Part shown: positions 10,138 through 21,500 of the stretch, piece after piece
Numbering within the stretch: the stretch's first letter is position 1
Layout of the letters: each line of letters opens with the position of its first letter
Assembly: GCF_000400505.1 (NCBI RefSeq)
Contig: NZ_CM001857.1
Location: 801,674-848,501, forward strand
Length of the DNA: 46,828 nucleotides
From: Musicola paradisiaca NCPPB 2511
GTDB taxonomy: Bacteria; Pseudomonadota; Gammaproteobacteria; Enterobacterales; Enterobacteriaceae
Direction of reading: 5' to 3'
Notes under the pieces: model-generated
Told to the model about the DNA's origin: nothing
The model's input: only the letters and a program-made list of their open reading frames with translations
The model's database searches: none
Made by a program: the position numbers and the translations under genes

Positions 10138-11817
10138 ATGCGATTATCTGACTGGCGGATTGGTTATCGATTAGGGGCTGGATTTTCCACCCTGGCGATT
10201 ATGCTGTGTGTTGTTGGTGTGCTTTCCATGATGAAGCTGTCCAGCTTTCATGAGAATACCAAAGATATAGTAAAGGAGATTTATCCCCAAACGGTGGATG
10301 CCAATGATCTTATCAATAACGTCAATGAAGGCGTGCGGGTGTTCCAGAGTTTGTTGTTGGTGAATGGTGACGACAAGATCAGTGCCGTTATTAATCAGAT
10401 ACCACCTATTTCCAAAGAAATCAGTCGCTTGCTTGATAAACTGGAAAAAGCGGCCGACGCCCAGAACGATAACCAGGCGAAGCAGATCCTCGGGGATATT
10501 CACCACGTTCGAGAGTTATTTCTGGCGTCTGGGCAACGCATGATATCGCTGATAAAAACCAACAAATGGGAGGAGGCGTTGAGTGAGTTTACCGATCGTC
10601 TCGGCCCGATTCAGCGGGATTACAGCAAGGCGCTGCGTCAATTGGTTGAGCATCAGAACCAGAAAATGGTGAACACGGTCGATGCGATGACTGTGTCTTA
10701 CAACAGTATCCGTCTGGTGTTGCTGGGTATGTTGGGCGGGGGATTTGTGTTTGGCGCGTGGATCGCCTGGGCGATAACCCGCAGCGTGACGTCTCCGATT
10801 AATCAGGCATTGCAGGTGGCGGATCGGGTGGCGAAAGGGGATTTAACCTCTCGTATCGATACCCGCCGCAAGGATGAAACCGGGCGGCTGTTACAGGCGC
10901 TTAATCATATGAATGACAGCCTGCGTCAGATCGTCGGCCAGGTTCGTGACGGCGCCGAGGCTATTTCCTCCGCAGCGTCGCAGATTGCGGCGGGTAATCA
11001 GGATTTGTCATCCCGTACGGAAGAGCAGGCCAGCTCGCTGGAACAGACGGCGTCTTCAATGGAGGAACTGGCCTCCACCATCAAAAACACGGCGGAAAAC
11101 ACTCAACAGGCGACGTCTATTGCCGATCGAGCGTCGACATCCGCGAAGCACAGCGGTGAAGTGATGTCGGCTGTAACCCACAAAATGCGGGGGATCCGCG
11201 ATGCATCGCAGCGTATGGCGGAGATTATCAGCGTGATTGATGGGATCGCGTTTCAGACCAATATTCTGGCGTTGAATGCGGCGGTGGAAGCGGCGCGTGC
11301 CGGCGAACAGGGGCGTGGTTTCGCCGTGGTCGCTGGCGAGGTGCGCTCGCTGGCGCAGCGTAGCGCGACCGCCGCCAAAGAGATTAAAGAATTGATTGAC
11401 GACTCCGTCAGCAAGATTCAGGAAGGGATGCAGTTGGTCGATACCGCAGAAGAGACGATGGCAGGGCTCTCCGGTTATGTGCATGATGTACATAGTATTA
11501 TTAACGAGATTTCTCAGGCCAGCCACGAACAAAGTGATGGCATCAACCAGGTCAATCTGGCCGTCGGGCAGATTGACGCCACCACGCAGCAAAACGCCGC
11601 GCTGGTGGAGGAATCGGCATCGGCTGCAGTTTCCCTCCAATCGCAGGCAGCGATGTTGTCGGAGGCGGTCAGCGCATTTCACTTGATGGAACAAAGCGAG
11701 AAACGCCAGCCGCAGACGTATCAGCCAGCGCCGCAGGTATTATTGGCGACGCCGTCGGCGTCGTTCAGGGAAAAACGTGCATCTGCATCAGATGCCAACG
11801 ACTGGACGTCGTTCTAA
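10138..11817 (+). CDS. methyl-accepting chemotaxis protein
   Basis: A 559-residue inner-membrane chemoreceptor that passes ligand signals to CheA/CheW. A transmembrane helix lies at about 12-33. The periplasmic region (about 34-190) is mostly helical, of four-helix-bundle type, with MNDAN-like elements ([16 protein letters not shown]). The second helix is about 191-213, followed by a HAMP segment with [26 protein letters not shown] and a long signalling coiled coil. The universal hairpin tip is intact ([44 protein letters not shown]). The protein ends in DWTSF after a flexible Pro/Gln/Ser tail, which resembles the W-x-x-F pentapeptide that tethers CheR and CheB. The start is supported by AAGGA at 10125-10129. 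The ligand cannot be read from sequence. Confidence 0.95.
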   Translation: MRLSDWRIGYRLGAGFSTLAIMLCVVGVLSMMKLSSFHENTKDIVKEIYPQTVDANDLINNVNEGVRVFQSLLLVNGDDKISAVINQIPPISKEISRLLDKLEKAADAQNDNQAKQILGDIHHVRELFLASGQRMISLIKTNKWEEALSEFTDRLGPIQRDYSKALRQLVEHQNQKMVNTVDAMTVSYNSIRLVLLGMLGGGFVFGAWIAWAITRSVTSPINQALQVADRVAKGDLTSRIDTRRKDETGRLLQALNHMNDSLRQIVGQVRDGAEAISSAASQIAAGNQDLSSRTEEQASSLEQTASSMEELASTIKNTAENTQQATSIADRASTSAKHSGEVMSAVTHKMRGIRDASQRMAEIISVIDGIAFQTNILALNAAVEAARAGEQGRGFAVVAGEVRSLAQRSATAAKEIKELIDDSVSKIQEGMQLVDTAEETMAGLSGYVHDVHSIINEISQASHEQSDGINQVNLAVGQIDATTQQNAALVEESASAAVSLQSQAAMLSEAVSAFHLMEQSEKRQPQTYQPAPQVLLATPSASFREKRASASDANDWTSF

Positions 11818-11825
11818 ATCCTGAC

Positions 11826-11845
11826 GGGGCCGCAAGGCCCCATTT
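11826..11845 (+). terminator. Rho-independent terminator of the chemoreceptor gene
   Basis: The hairpin GGGGCC-GCAA-GGCCCC (11826-11841) is followed by ATTTT, starting nine bases after the chemoreceptor stop. Confidence 0.75.
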
Positions 11846-11974
11846 TCAGCCTGCTTTAGGTTGAAGCGTTGCAAGCCGCCAGTGCGGTCGCAATATTCTC
11901 GTATTGCACATGTGCCGATTTAAACGCTTTAACCTGCCCATCTGCGCGAGTCGCTTCCGATCTTTACTTCGACC

Positions 11975-14585
11975 GTTCTGAATTGCTTATGCGGCAGTGA
12001 ACGTCATCAATTCATGTACCGCCATCCCGCGATTTTTCTAAGCTGCCTACGCGGCAGTGAACGTAAGGGTGGACGGCAGTGCTCAGCCGATTGTTTTCTA
12101 AGCTGCCTACGCGGCAGTGAACGCATTCATTCGCGATTCACCTGCTCTACTGCGTTTCTAAGCTGCCTACGCGGCAGTGAACATAAGGCCGTGCTGGTTG
12201 AGTCGCCGCAAAAATTTCTAAGCTGCCTACGCGGCAGTGAACATGCCACGGCTTGCACTGACAATCAGACTCGCTTTCTAAGCTGCCTACGCGGCAGTGA
12301 ACGATATCACCTACGTTGACCAGATGACCGCACATTTCTAAGCTGCCTACGCGGCAGTGAACTTGGTACGCTCACGCACAGATAGTGAGTAACGTTTTCT
12401 AAGCTGCCTACGCGGCAGTGAACATTTGGTCATCGTCTTCGTAGTGACCGATATCTTTCTAAGCTGCCTACGCGGCAGTGAACAAAATGGTCAGCATGGA
12501 ATTCTTATTGATATATTTCTAAGCTGCCTACGCGGCAGTGAACGAAGCATGTAGTCAGTACAGAATGACCGTACCTTTCTAAGCTGCCTACGCGGCAGTG
12601 AACGCAATATAAGAAAAAGGATTCTATCGATGAATTTTCTAAGCTGCCTACGCGGCAGTGAACAAACCGAGTTGTTATTGCGGTTGAACCGTCATTTTCT
12701 AAGCTGCCTACGCGGCAGTGAACATGCCTACATGCTTGGAGTGTGGATTGGGGATTTTCTAAGCTGCCTACGCGGCAGTGAACATGTTGTGCGGGCTTCT
12801 CGACACTAATGGTGATTTCTAAGCTGCCTACGCGGCAGTGAACGCGCTCTGCAACTGAAGACGCTGGCTGGGAAATTTCTAAGCTGCCTACGCGGCAGTG
12901 AACATAAAACTGTGCTGGACGTGCCAGATTTCATCTTTCTAAGCTGCCTACGCGGCAGTGAACTCGGGCGCTCAATCCTGTTTATCGACCTTGATTTTCT
13001 AAGCTGCCTACGCGGCAGTGAACAATAAAAAGAAGCCCCGACCTCAAAAGTGAGTTTTCTAAGCTGCCTACGCGGCAGTGAACCTCCACCCCACACAAAA
13101 GCCAGTAGAACTTATTTTCTAAGCTGCCTACGCGGCAGTGAACATGGCCTCTACCGTATACGTGCAGCGGGGGCGTTTCTAAGCTGCCTACGCGGCAGTG
13201 AACTTTGGTAAAGGGAAAACATATAACCCCATTATTTTCTAAGCTGCCTACGCGGCAGTGAACTTAGCACGGCGGGACTTCGCATCGTTGCCGATTTTCT
13301 AAGCTGCCTACGCGGCAGTGAACCGAGTCTTTTTAGCGGGTTTGTCTTCGGGGTCTTTCTAAGCTGCCTACGCGGCAGTGAACTAACGAACGCCGTAACA
13401 CTCGCATCATCGATGTTTCTAAGCTGCCTACGCGGCAGTGAACTTGATCGGCTTTCTCGTCGTAAGCGCCCTCACTTTCTAAGCTGCCTACGCGGCAGTG
13501 AACCAGTTGTTGGATAAGGCAACAAACCCGCCAATTTTCTAAGCTGCCTACGCGGCAGTGAACCGCGTCTAGCTGGGCTGAACGGCGCAGCATTCTTTCT
13601 AAGCTGCCTACGCGGCAGTGAACAAATGGTGGCAACCGGCGAGCTTATTTTCACCGTTTCTAAGCTGCCTACGCGGCAGTGAACTTGCCGGAGAAGCAAA
13701 AGCGGCCAGTGCTATCTTTCTAAGCTGCCTACGCGGCAGTGAACGCCATGCCAGAGCAATTTGCAGTGCAGCCCCTTTTCTAAGCTGCCTACGCGGCAGT
13801 GAACGTCATGAATGATGGTCATCGTCTCTGCCTCCCTTTCTAAGCTGCCTACGCGGCAGTGAACGAATTCCGCATGACTGTGCGTCAGCTGGTCATTTTC
13901 TAAGCTGCCTACGCGGCAGTGAACTTGTCCGCGCTGGTCTGTAGCTGAACGTTGACTTTCTAAGCTGCCTACGCGGCAGTGAACACCGTCCGCATCTCTG
14001 GCGATCGCCGCGGCAATTTCTAAGCTGCCTACGCGGCAGTGAACGGTCAGCAGGCCGTTGAAGTCTGGCTGCACCTTTTCTAAGCTGCCTACTCGGCAGT
14101 GAACACCCGAGTTGTTCCGGCGCGCTGACGAACGAGCTTTCTAAGCTGCCTACGCGGCAGTGAACGGTGAGATTTGCCATTATGACAACCTCGCAGTTTT
14201 CTAAGCTGCCTACGCGGCAGTGAACGTGAGAAGGGCACGGAGTTGGAGCGCCACACATTTCTAAGCTGCCTACGCGGCAGTGAACTAAGCGCTTCGATAG
14301 CTTCAAATATCTGTGACTTTCTAAGCTGCCTACGCGGCAGTGAACACGGCAGGCAAGGAAGCAGAATCGAAGTTTTTTTCTAAGCTGCCTACGCGGCAGT
14401 GAACGCAGACTGCACCAGCACAGGCAAAACCGTCATTTTCTAAGCTGCCTACGCGGCAGTGAACGGTCTGCTCCATGTTGAACTGGAACGGGATCATTTC
14501 TAAGCTGCCTACGCGGCAGTGAACCAATGAACAGGCAAAAGACTTTGCCGGGACAATTTTCTAAGCTGCCTACGCGGCAGTGAAC
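11975..14585 (-). CRISPR. CRISPR array 1, type I-F, 44 repeats / 43 spacers
   Basis: There are 43 near-identical 28-bp repeats plus one decayed repeat at the far end, with spacers of 31-33 (mostly 32) bp. In transcript sense (minus strand) the repeat starts GTTCACTGCCGC and ends GTAGGCAGCTTAGAAA; the CTGCC/GGCAG stem is the Csy4 substrate. Orientation comes from the I-F repeat sense, from the leader next to csy4 at the high-coordinate end, and from the decayed terminal repeat at 11975-12002, which has six mismatches. One repeat, 14077-14104, carries A instead of C in the loop, making it identical to the array 2 repeat. The spacer at 12664-12695 is also present in array 2. The array follows csy4 on the same strand, so cas read-through may add to crRNA supply. 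Confidence 0.98.
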
Positions 14586-14715
14586 CTGTAGCGAATTATC
14601 GTTTATCACCTGATTGTTAAAGAAAAACCGCCGTTTTTCCGGAAAACCCCTTTTTTCTGGCGGCCAGATTGCGGTATTAAAAATCAATACGTTAGAACTG
14701 GCCGCAAAAAAAGGG
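14586..14715 (-). promoter_or_regulatory. leader of CRISPR array 1 with IHF site and inverted repeat
   Basis: A-T-rich spacer between csy4 and the first repeat of array 1. It contains AATCAATACGTTA at 14682-14694, a perfect match to the IHF consensus WATCAA-N4-TTR. Two arms flank this site: ACCCC-T6-CTGGCGGCCAG at 14646-14667 and CTGGCCGC-A7-GGGT at 14698-14716. The array-side arm begins 60 bases from the first repeat. IHF bending of the leader is known to direct spacer insertion in type I-F systems. The promoter for the array is expected here but I cannot assign a -10. Confidence 0.75.
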
Positions 14716-15270
14716 TCAAAACCACGGGATGGTGGTGGTAGCGCTTAACCCGTAGCTGGAGAACGCTCCGGCGACCGGTTTGTCCTGCAACGGGCCGTGC
14801 TCAACAAACAATAAAAACGTTTGTCCGCTGGAAAGGCTGCGCAGCGGCAGATATGGCAGCGAACTGCGTTTTTCTACCGCATAGGGAATGCGAGTAGCGG
14901 CCTCATCCTCCGTCATCCGGCCCTTGCTCACCGCGCGGCGGCGCAGGCGTTCGGCGCTGCTTTTTACCTGCACCCGGCGCACGGTGCGGTGTTTCGCCCC
15001 CGCAGGCACCGGTAGCGGTTCGGTGATGGCGGTATAGTCGCGCAGCCCTTTCAGCCAGCCGGTTTGTTCCAGCGCCGCCAACTCCTGTACGCTGCCATGC
15101 AGCCGCAGCCGTTCCCCCAACGTTTTGTCTACATCTGGGAAACTCACCCCGATGGCGCCCGTCGCCCGCTGCCCCAGCGCCCGGTGCAGCTTGGCGAACA
15201 GCGCGCTTAGCAACTGCACCGCGCTGAACTCCAGATCGGGCAACACCCGAATCTCGATATAGTGATCCAT
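14716..15270 (-). CDS. csy4: Csy4/Cas6f, CRISPR repeat endoribonuclease
   Basis: Cas6f, 184 residues, cuts the pre-crRNA at the base of each repeat hairpin and stays bound to the 3' end of the crRNA. The start at 15270 ([16 protein letters not shown]) is chosen because family members begin there and because it gives a 4-base gap after csy3; a longer frame upstream is a reading of csy3 sequence. His29 falls exactly at the catalytic position known for Pseudomonas Csy4. The Arg-rich helix ([15 protein letters not shown]) that docks in the hairpin major groove is present, as is a Gly/Ser-rich C-terminal segment. It is the last gene of the cas operon; its substrate array begins 130 bases downstream. 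Confidence 0.95.
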   Translation of the reverse strand: MDHYIEIRVLPDLEFSAVQLLSALFAKLHRALGQRATGAIGVSFPDVDKTLGERLRLHGSVQELAALEQTGWLKGLRDYTAITEPLPVPAGAKHRTVRRVQVKSSAERLRRRAVSKGRMTEDEAATRIPYAVEKRSSLPYLPLRSLSSGQTFLLFVEHGPLQDKPVAGAFSSYGLSATTTIPWF

Positions 15271-15274
15271 AGCG

Positions 15275-16285
15275 TTACTCGCCTTTCTCGCCGAACACCC
15301 CACCGCGAATTAGCGTGGCGATCACGTAGTGTTGTTGCGCCACCTCTGGCACGTTGCCCTTGATCACCCAGTTATCCAGCAGGGTGTAAAAATCCATTTT
15401 ATCTTTCGGCTGGCGGTAAGCGCGGCCGCGGCTGGTGACAGAGCCATAGGGTTCGACTGCGATCGGCCCGGTTTCCGCCGCTTCCGGGTGCCAGTCATCG
15501 ACGGTACGCAGCGCGTTGCCGATTTTCTGGGAGTGCATCGCCGCCACACCGTTAACCTGATACAGAACTTTGCTCTTTCGGTCACGACCAGATTCATTGG
15601 AACGCACTAGCTCTTGCGACGGGAACACTTCCTGCCCGTTGCCCAGCTTCACCTGCGCTTCCACGCGGAAAAACGCCGAATCGTTCCCGGCCAGTGCCTG
15701 CTCGATAGCTTGAGCCAGTTCAGCCAGTGCGCCCGACGGTTGGCTAAACTGGCGCAGCGAGTAATCTTCGCCGTTGAATACCCAACGCTTATCGTTATGT
15801 GTCACCACCACCTGCACCGCTTCCGCGCCGATACGGTTACGCCACAGGAAACGGCCGCTGGCGATATTCTCGGCGTAACGCGCTGCCAGCACGCCAAAGC
15901 CCGGTTCGCGGGCGTAGCCGTTAATCAGTTCCGTCAGCGCCTGCTGGTAATCCTGATTGTTACACACCGACGGCAGCGCCAGGTTACCCAGTACCCGCAG
16001 TGTAAAAACCACTTTCAGCGTATCGGCCTCAAACGGCAGCGCGGCGACATCGACGGGCTGTATATTAGGATTCTCAATACTTTTCATGAATTTGCCCGGA
16101 TCACTAACCAACGCGCCAGACTGTCGGTTGGATATGGTGCCGCGTACCGATTTTTCCTGAATCACCACCGGCTGCCAGTTCTCCTGCTGCCAGTTGCCCG
16201 CCAGCATCAGCGCATCGGAATTCGCCAGTTTGCGCTCAAACGCCAGTACCGTTGGGGTTTTCAAGGTGGTTGCTGCTTTTGCCAT
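15275..16285 (-). CDS. csy3: Csy3/Cas7f, surveillance complex backbone subunit
   Basis: Csy3, 336 residues, is the repeated backbone subunit; six copies normally coat the crRNA spacer. Recognisable family segments include [17 protein letters not shown] near the N-terminus, [34 protein letters not shown] and the C-terminal PLDN-type segment with [15 protein letters not shown]. The start is the ATG at 16285, with AAGGA eight bases before it; a longer frame extending into csy2 is not credible. It lies 16 bases after csy2 and 4 bases before csy4, within one cistron series. Intact by length and motifs. Confidence 0.95.
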   Translation of the reverse strand: MAKAATTLKTPTVLAFERKLANSDALMLAGNWQQENWQPVVIQEKSVRGTISNRQSGALVSDPGKFMKSIENPNIQPVDVAALPFEADTLKVVFTLRVLGNLALPSVCNNQDYQQALTELINGYAREPGFGVLAARYAENIASGRFLWRNRIGAEAVQVVVTHNDKRWVFNGEDYSLRQFSQPSGALAELAQAIEQALAGNDSAFFRVEAQVKLGNGQEVFPSQELVRSNESGRDRKSKVLYQVNGVAAMHSQKIGNALRTVDDWHPEAAETGPIAVEPYGSVTSRGRAYRQPKDKMDFYTLLDNWVIKGNVPEVAQQHYVIATLIRGGVFGEKGE

Positions 16286-16301
16286 GGTTTCAATCCTTGT
16301 C

Positions 16302-17252
16302 TCAGTAGTTGAATTCAAGTTCCGGGTAATCATCCGCCGCATTGTCCAGCTCGTCTGCGGCTTGCAGGCAGCGGTAGGTGTGGTGTTGATTGTCGCGTTG
16401 ATAGAGGTAACGCCAGAAAATACGGTTGATGTCGTCAATACGGTGTGCACCGCGCCATTCGCCAACGCCGTAAATGGCCTCGGCAAAACAGAACGGGGTG
16501 GACGGGTCGCGGGTTTTCTCCACCTCGCCGGGGGCGTACAGCGGCGAAATGGCGCGGTAGCCGGTCATCAGCGGCACCAGATAGCCCTCCTCCGGTTTCG
16601 GCAGCGGCTGCCAGCTCACCTCATCACCAGAGGCGCGCACCGCGTGATGTTTCAAGGCGGCGAAATCCAGCCAGGCATCCAGCATCTCTGCCTGCGGGTC
16701 GCTCTGTTGTAGGGTTGCAAAGTGCGGTTGCAATAGCGCGGTGCGATCCAGTAAGACAAACCCCGGTAGCAAACGACGCATTAGGACACGGGTCGTGCCC
16801 TCGTCGGCAGGCATGTCATGGACGTTTACCTGTTCGATATCCACAATCAGCCCGCCCGCCAGCCGCTGGCGCAGCGCCAGTTGCTGCAACCGCTGTTTTA
16901 ACGCCTCAAGCCCGTCTTCACCGGGCAACATGCCGTGGCACTCCATCAGCAGTGACACACTGAGGTGCATCCGCCCCTCTTCATTAAAGGCGGCGGTTTT
17001 TTCTTCTTTGGTCAGCGGGTTGCGTGTCAGCGCAAAGCTGCGATTCCAGCCGCTGCCGTAAGCGTGCAACTGGTGCTGATGGCACACCACGCCGCAGCCT
17101 TCCAGCGTCAAACCGTGAGATGCCTGCAACTGGCGCGACAACGCATGGGTAAAGCCGAGAAACTGGCTGATAGCGGGAAAGCCGTAGGTGTGTCCGGCGA
17201 TGGCGTTGGCGTTTTCCACCTGAATACGCCGCAGAATAATCAGGCTGCTCAT
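16302..17252 (-). CDS. csy2: Csy2/Cas5f, surveillance complex subunit
   Basis: Csy2, 316 residues, pairs with Csy1 at the 5' handle of the crRNA. It opens with [38 protein letters not shown], the characteristic start of this family. Later segments include [16 protein letters not shown] and [38 protein letters not shown]. Its ATG overlaps the csy1 stop by four bases (ATGA at 17252-17249), indicating translational coupling. I see no truncation. Confidence 0.95.
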   Translation of the reverse strand: MSSLIILRRIQVENANAIAGHTYGFPAISQFLGFTHALSRQLQASHGLTLEGCGVVCHQHQLHAYGSGWNRSFALTRNPLTKEEKTAAFNEEGRMHLSVSLLMECHGMLPGEDGLEALKQRLQQLALRQRLAGGLIVDIEQVNVHDMPADEGTTRVLMRRLLPGFVLLDRTALLQPHFATLQQSDPQAEMLDAWLDFAALKHHAVRASGDEVSWQPLPKPEEGYLVPLMTGYRAISPLYAPGEVEKTRDPSTPFCFAEAIYGVGEWRGAHRIDDINRIFWRYLYQRDNQHHTYRCLQAADELDNAADDYPELEFNY

Positions 17253-18574
17253 GCCCGTTCCTCCTTCAGCGCACGTTCGGTTTCCCGCAACCGCTGCTTA
17301 AACAGCGCGGCGGTTGACCACTCACGGCGCTCCACCTCGCCGAAAATCAGTTTTTCGTGCTTTAAGCGCGCATTCAGCCACTGGCCAAATTCATGGGCGA
17401 CGTCCTGCTGCCAGTCACCCATATCACGCTCACGCAGAAAAGCGGAGTCCCGAGAGCCACGCTGTGGGTCAAGCCACAATTGCAGGTGGCGTTTCAGACA
17501 AGAATCAACGCTCCAGCCCGCCGGGTACTGGTTTTGTACCGTAACGACATAGTCGAATAAGGTGTCGATCAACTGGTCGAGGTAACGCCGACGCTGATTG
17601 CGAATATCGCGGTTGTTGTCCACGTCTTTGACGCTGAGCAAAAATTTTCGCATCGCACTGAGTTGATCGCGAGTCCGTGTATACAGCTCACCACTGTTAC
17701 GAAAGATAGTGTCATGCTTAAGCGGCGGTTTATCCTGACTGCGCCACTGTGGCGGCGAACAGTTGAACAGATAGGAGCGACCATTACGTTTGACATTCAG
17801 TGCAGAGACATTTTGCTTGTTATCACCGCCCATATTCTGCACCGCAATACCGGGGTAGCTGACATCAACCTCATCGTGCCAGCGCTTCTGCCGCCGGGCC
17901 TCACGGATGGCTTTAGCTTGCTCACCAAAGCGCACCGCGTTCAGGCGTTGGTCCAGCGCCTGCGACAGTGAAGAGGAATAAAGCGGACTGAGTAAGTGGT
18001 ATTGCCCGTCCCCCACCGGGAAGTAGATCTGTTTAGCGAGGGAATGAGAACTGGGCTGCTTATCGCTCAGCACTTGCTTAAACCCAGCCAGCCACTGCGC
18101 AAGCTGCTCCGGGCTTTCCGCCAGCGCTTCCAGCGCCCGGTAGTCACCACGCTGTAGCGCCGCCAACAGCGAATCGCCCTGATGCTCTTCGGTCAATAAT
18201 TTTGCAATACCAAGAACCGCCGCATTATCAACCGCAGTATCTAAAACTGGGTGACTTAATGATGCCGTGGATAAAAAAGGTAGCGACAGATCCTTGAACA
18301 AATCTAATCGGCTACTTCCTTTTGCTGAACTGTGAGTAAATTTCAAAACATGCGTTGCTCGTTTTATTTGGTACGCTTTCGGCGCGTTATCCGTCAGCCA
18401 AGTGCGCACTATTTCAAGCCGTTCTTGTTCCAGCTTCAATTCCATCGCAGCCAGCGCTTCGCCGCTTAACGACATTCGCTGGTTGTCGGCGACTTTATCG
18501 AGATCATCCTGCTTAGATTTCTCTTTATCGTTGATATAACTGACAATAAACTGCGTTAATTCACTCTCTTCCAT
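17249..18574 (-). CDS. csy1: Csy1/Cas8f, large subunit of the type I-F surveillance complex
   Basis: Csy1, about 441 residues, is the large subunit that recognises the PAM on invading DNA and holds the crRNA 5' handle together with Csy2. The gene is recognised by position and by segments such as [24 protein letters not shown] at the start, the [22 protein letters not shown] stretch, [20 protein letters not shown], and the [23 protein letters not shown] motif, which carries the conserved GGxxPQN-like core seen as GGDNKQNVS here. The start at 18574 is chosen because AGGAGGAGG stands directly before it and the upstream codons belong to cas2-3. It begins 14 bases after the cas2-3 stop. Confidence 0.93.
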   Translation of the reverse strand: MEESELTQFIVSYINDKEKSKQDDLDKVADNQRMSLSGEALAAMELKLEQERLEIVRTWLTDNAPKAYQIKRATHVLKFTHSSAKGSSRLDLFKDLSLPFLSTASLSHPVLDTAVDNAAVLGIAKLLTEEHQGDSLLAALQRGDYRALEALAESPEQLAQWLAGFKQVLSDKQPSSHSLAKQIYFPVGDGQYHLLSPLYSSSLSQALDQRLNAVRFGEQAKAIREARRQKRWHDEVDVSYPGIAVQNMGGDNKQNVSALNVKRNGRSYLFNCSPPQWRSQDKPPLKHDTIFRNSGELYTRTRDQLSAMRKFLLSVKDVDNNRDIRNQRRRYLDQLIDTLFDYVVTVQNQYPAGWSVDSCLKRHLQLWLDPQRGSRDSAFLRERDMGDWQQDVAHEFGQWLNARLKHEKLIFGEVERREWSTAALFKQRLRETERALKEERA

Positions 18575-18588
18575 GCCTCCTCCTGTCA

Positions 18589-21500
18589 TCATGATTTTTC
18601 TCCAAATACCCCTAACAGCGGGTGCCAGCACCATGAGTTATCTTGTTTTCTCAGGCTGATTTCACCGAAGCGGGCGCTGATCCACGCCAGTTCCCGCTGT
18701 TTCTCCTCGGCCAGTTGCAGGTAAAGCGCGGTGTAATCCATCGCTACCCACTGGCTGACGCCATCGGCCATGGCTTGTTGTACCGGGCGAATCACATCGA
18801 TTTTTTTCCAGCCGCTCGGCCCATCGTCTTGCACCATAAAGCCTGGTTCGCCGTCTTCCTCTTCCAGCCACAGGCTGTAGCGCAGCTGTGGCTCTGACCG
18901 GCGAAACATCGTGTGCCGTTGCAGTTCGCCGTTCCAGTGCAGCGGTTTGCGCCACCACCACACCGCCGCAGGTTTATCTGCGGGTTTTGGTTTTTTCCTC
19001 CCCAACAACACCAGCTTTAATGCCGCGTGCTCAAGGCTTATCAGCGTCAGGTTTTTGAGGTCTATCGGTGGCGTTGGCTCGGTAATACGTGGCGCAGCAC
19101 TAATGCTCTGATAATCCTCCGGTTTGAGGATCTCCCGCAGATCGTGGCTGGCGAGGGTGAAGCCGTCTTTCGCTTCAAAACCGGGGCGGCAAAACGCTAG
19201 CAGCTCCCCTTTCAACGCCCGCACGTTATGGCTTAGCAAATAAAAATTGGGCGAGGACGGCACAAACTCGTCACGCTGGCGGTGGCGCAGAATACGCCCG
19301 GCCAGTTGGATCAGCGAACGCATCGAACTGGGTTCGGCAATGGCCCAGTCATAATCGTGATCGCGACCCACTTCCGCCACCGAGGTGGCCAGCACCACAA
19401 ACACATGATGCTGTTGCGGCTGCTGTTCGATGGCATGACGAATTTCCGCCACCTGCCACAGTGCCTCCGGGTGTTTGCGCATCAGGGCCGCATCCAGCCG
19501 CGCTTCGATGTGGGAACGCATCGCCAGCGGGTGCTGGCTGTGATAGACGCAGTAATGCACGCAGCAGTCCGGCGGCGAGGGCATCGCCATCAGTGCGCGC
19601 GCCACCGCCACCAGCGGGTTGATGTTGGCCATACGAATCAACCCCAGCGACACGGTTTTCCCCGACGAATGCGTCTGGTGGTGTTGCTGGTGCAGCGCGA
19701 ACAGCCGTGGGTGCAGGGTTTGCGCCACCGCCTGACACACCGCACTCGCCCCTCGCTCAGTGCTGACGACCGGTTCAATCTCTGCCCAGCGCAGCCGCTG
19801 TTCCTGCTGTTGCAGCTTACTGATGCGCCCGGCGACAAACGCCTGATGCTGGTCGGCAAAAGCCAGGGTATCGGCTATGGTCTGACACTGGCTGTCGAAC
19901 TCATCAAACCAGCCACAGCAGACAGTCAGCGGCGTACCCGGTTCGCCATACGCCTGCTGCCAGGCGGCACGGCCATTCAGGTAGGCTTCGAACAGTGCCC
20001 GAATCAGCGCGGGCGGCAGCGTGGCGGATGACAGCAGCACCCGTGAGCCAAGCATCCCCGCCCAATTCACCAGCCGACACAACGCGGGCAGGTCTTCCAG
20101 CCCGAAATCGTCCGGTTCATCCAACACCAGATCAGAGGTCAGCAACCGTAGCATCGGCGCAATCTGGTGGCCGCCGCGCAGGCTTTCGGTAGCGGGCATC
20201 AGATGATCAATCGTCGTCACCAGCACCGGCGCGCTCAGCAGTTGATGCAGCGTCGGCGATTTTTCCAGCCAGGTTTTCAGCCGACCATCATCCAGCGAGC
20301 CCTGGTAGCTGACGTACTGATGTTCGCTAAACAGCGACTCGGCGGATTCACTGCCAGTCCGCGCTGCCCCCGCTTCCTGCTGGCGCAGCTCATGCAGTTC
20401 CTGCACTGCCTGGGAGCCTATCAACACCGCCAGATCGTCCTCATCCAGCGTCAGGCGCTGGCGCAGCGCGTCGCCGGTTTGCAATGTCAGGGTGCGTAGG
20501 CCGAGCGCTACCGAAAAGCGACACCCGGTGGATTCGTCTGCCAGCGCGTACATGATGCGGGCATTGGCCAGTGTTTTGCCGCGACCGGTGGACGCCATGT
20601 TGACGCCAAAGAAGCCGTGGCGGGCGGCCTGCTCACGTATCGCGCAAACCTTGTCAAACGCTTTATCCTGCCAGCGAAAACGCGCATCGGTACTGCGCTG
20701 GCGAAAGCCTTTGTGCCGGGTGATGGCGGGCAGCGTGTCGCGCAGGTGCGGTAAGCTGCGCCCCAGCAACAGCGCGTTTTGCCCAACGCCGACGCAGTGT
20801 TCGTCCAGTTGCTGCTTGAGCTTGCCGGTCTTCCTGTCCGTGTTGGCCCATACCCCATAGCGGGGATCCTGCCAGCCGGTCGTGGCGGCAGCAGAGGAAT
20901 AGTGGTGATCCGCCAGCATCAACACCAGCCGTGCCAGATGCACCGTCAGCCGCTGATCCAACTGACCGACGGTCATCAGCGAGGGTAACTTCAGCGCACG
21001 GGTGGCGAACTTGCGCGCCTTTTCGCACCAAATACGGCTTTGCAGCGGCGTGCCGTGTGGGAATTGCCACACCTGTTGCCATTCTTGCGTGCTGATATCC
21101 GGGCGCAGGTGGTTAATGGCATTCCAGCGCGGTGATAGATGGTCATTGAGCCAATGGTCGATAAATTCCAGTTGCGGCGCACCGCTCGATTCGCCGTCCG
21201 TCGGGGTATGAAACAGCGGCAAGCGGTGGTGCGACACAATCAGCCAACCCACCACCTGCGCCAATGGCGGCAAGCTGTTAAACGGCGACGGCTTGGGGAT
21301 TTTCGCGTCCTGCTGCAACCGCGCCAGCAGCGCCGCTTCGGCATCTGGGCCGACGGCAGCCAGCGTTGTCAGCCAGTCGGTATCGTCCTGCTTGCCGACA
21401 AACGCCTGAAACAGCCGCAGTGATACCCACTCATGGCGATAAGGCTGGCTGCGCGGCCCATTACCCTGTAACCCCGCCTGAAACAGCGCATTGGCCTTGC

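Noticed and set aside
12014-14527. Long open frames on both strands across array 1, encoding repeated VHCRVGSLE, FLSCLRGSE or SLPRRQLRK peptides
   Set aside because: A 28 + 32 base unit is a multiple of three, so the CRISPR repeat stays in frame and lacks stops. The reading frames follow the repeat, have no conserved variable part and are an artefact of the array.
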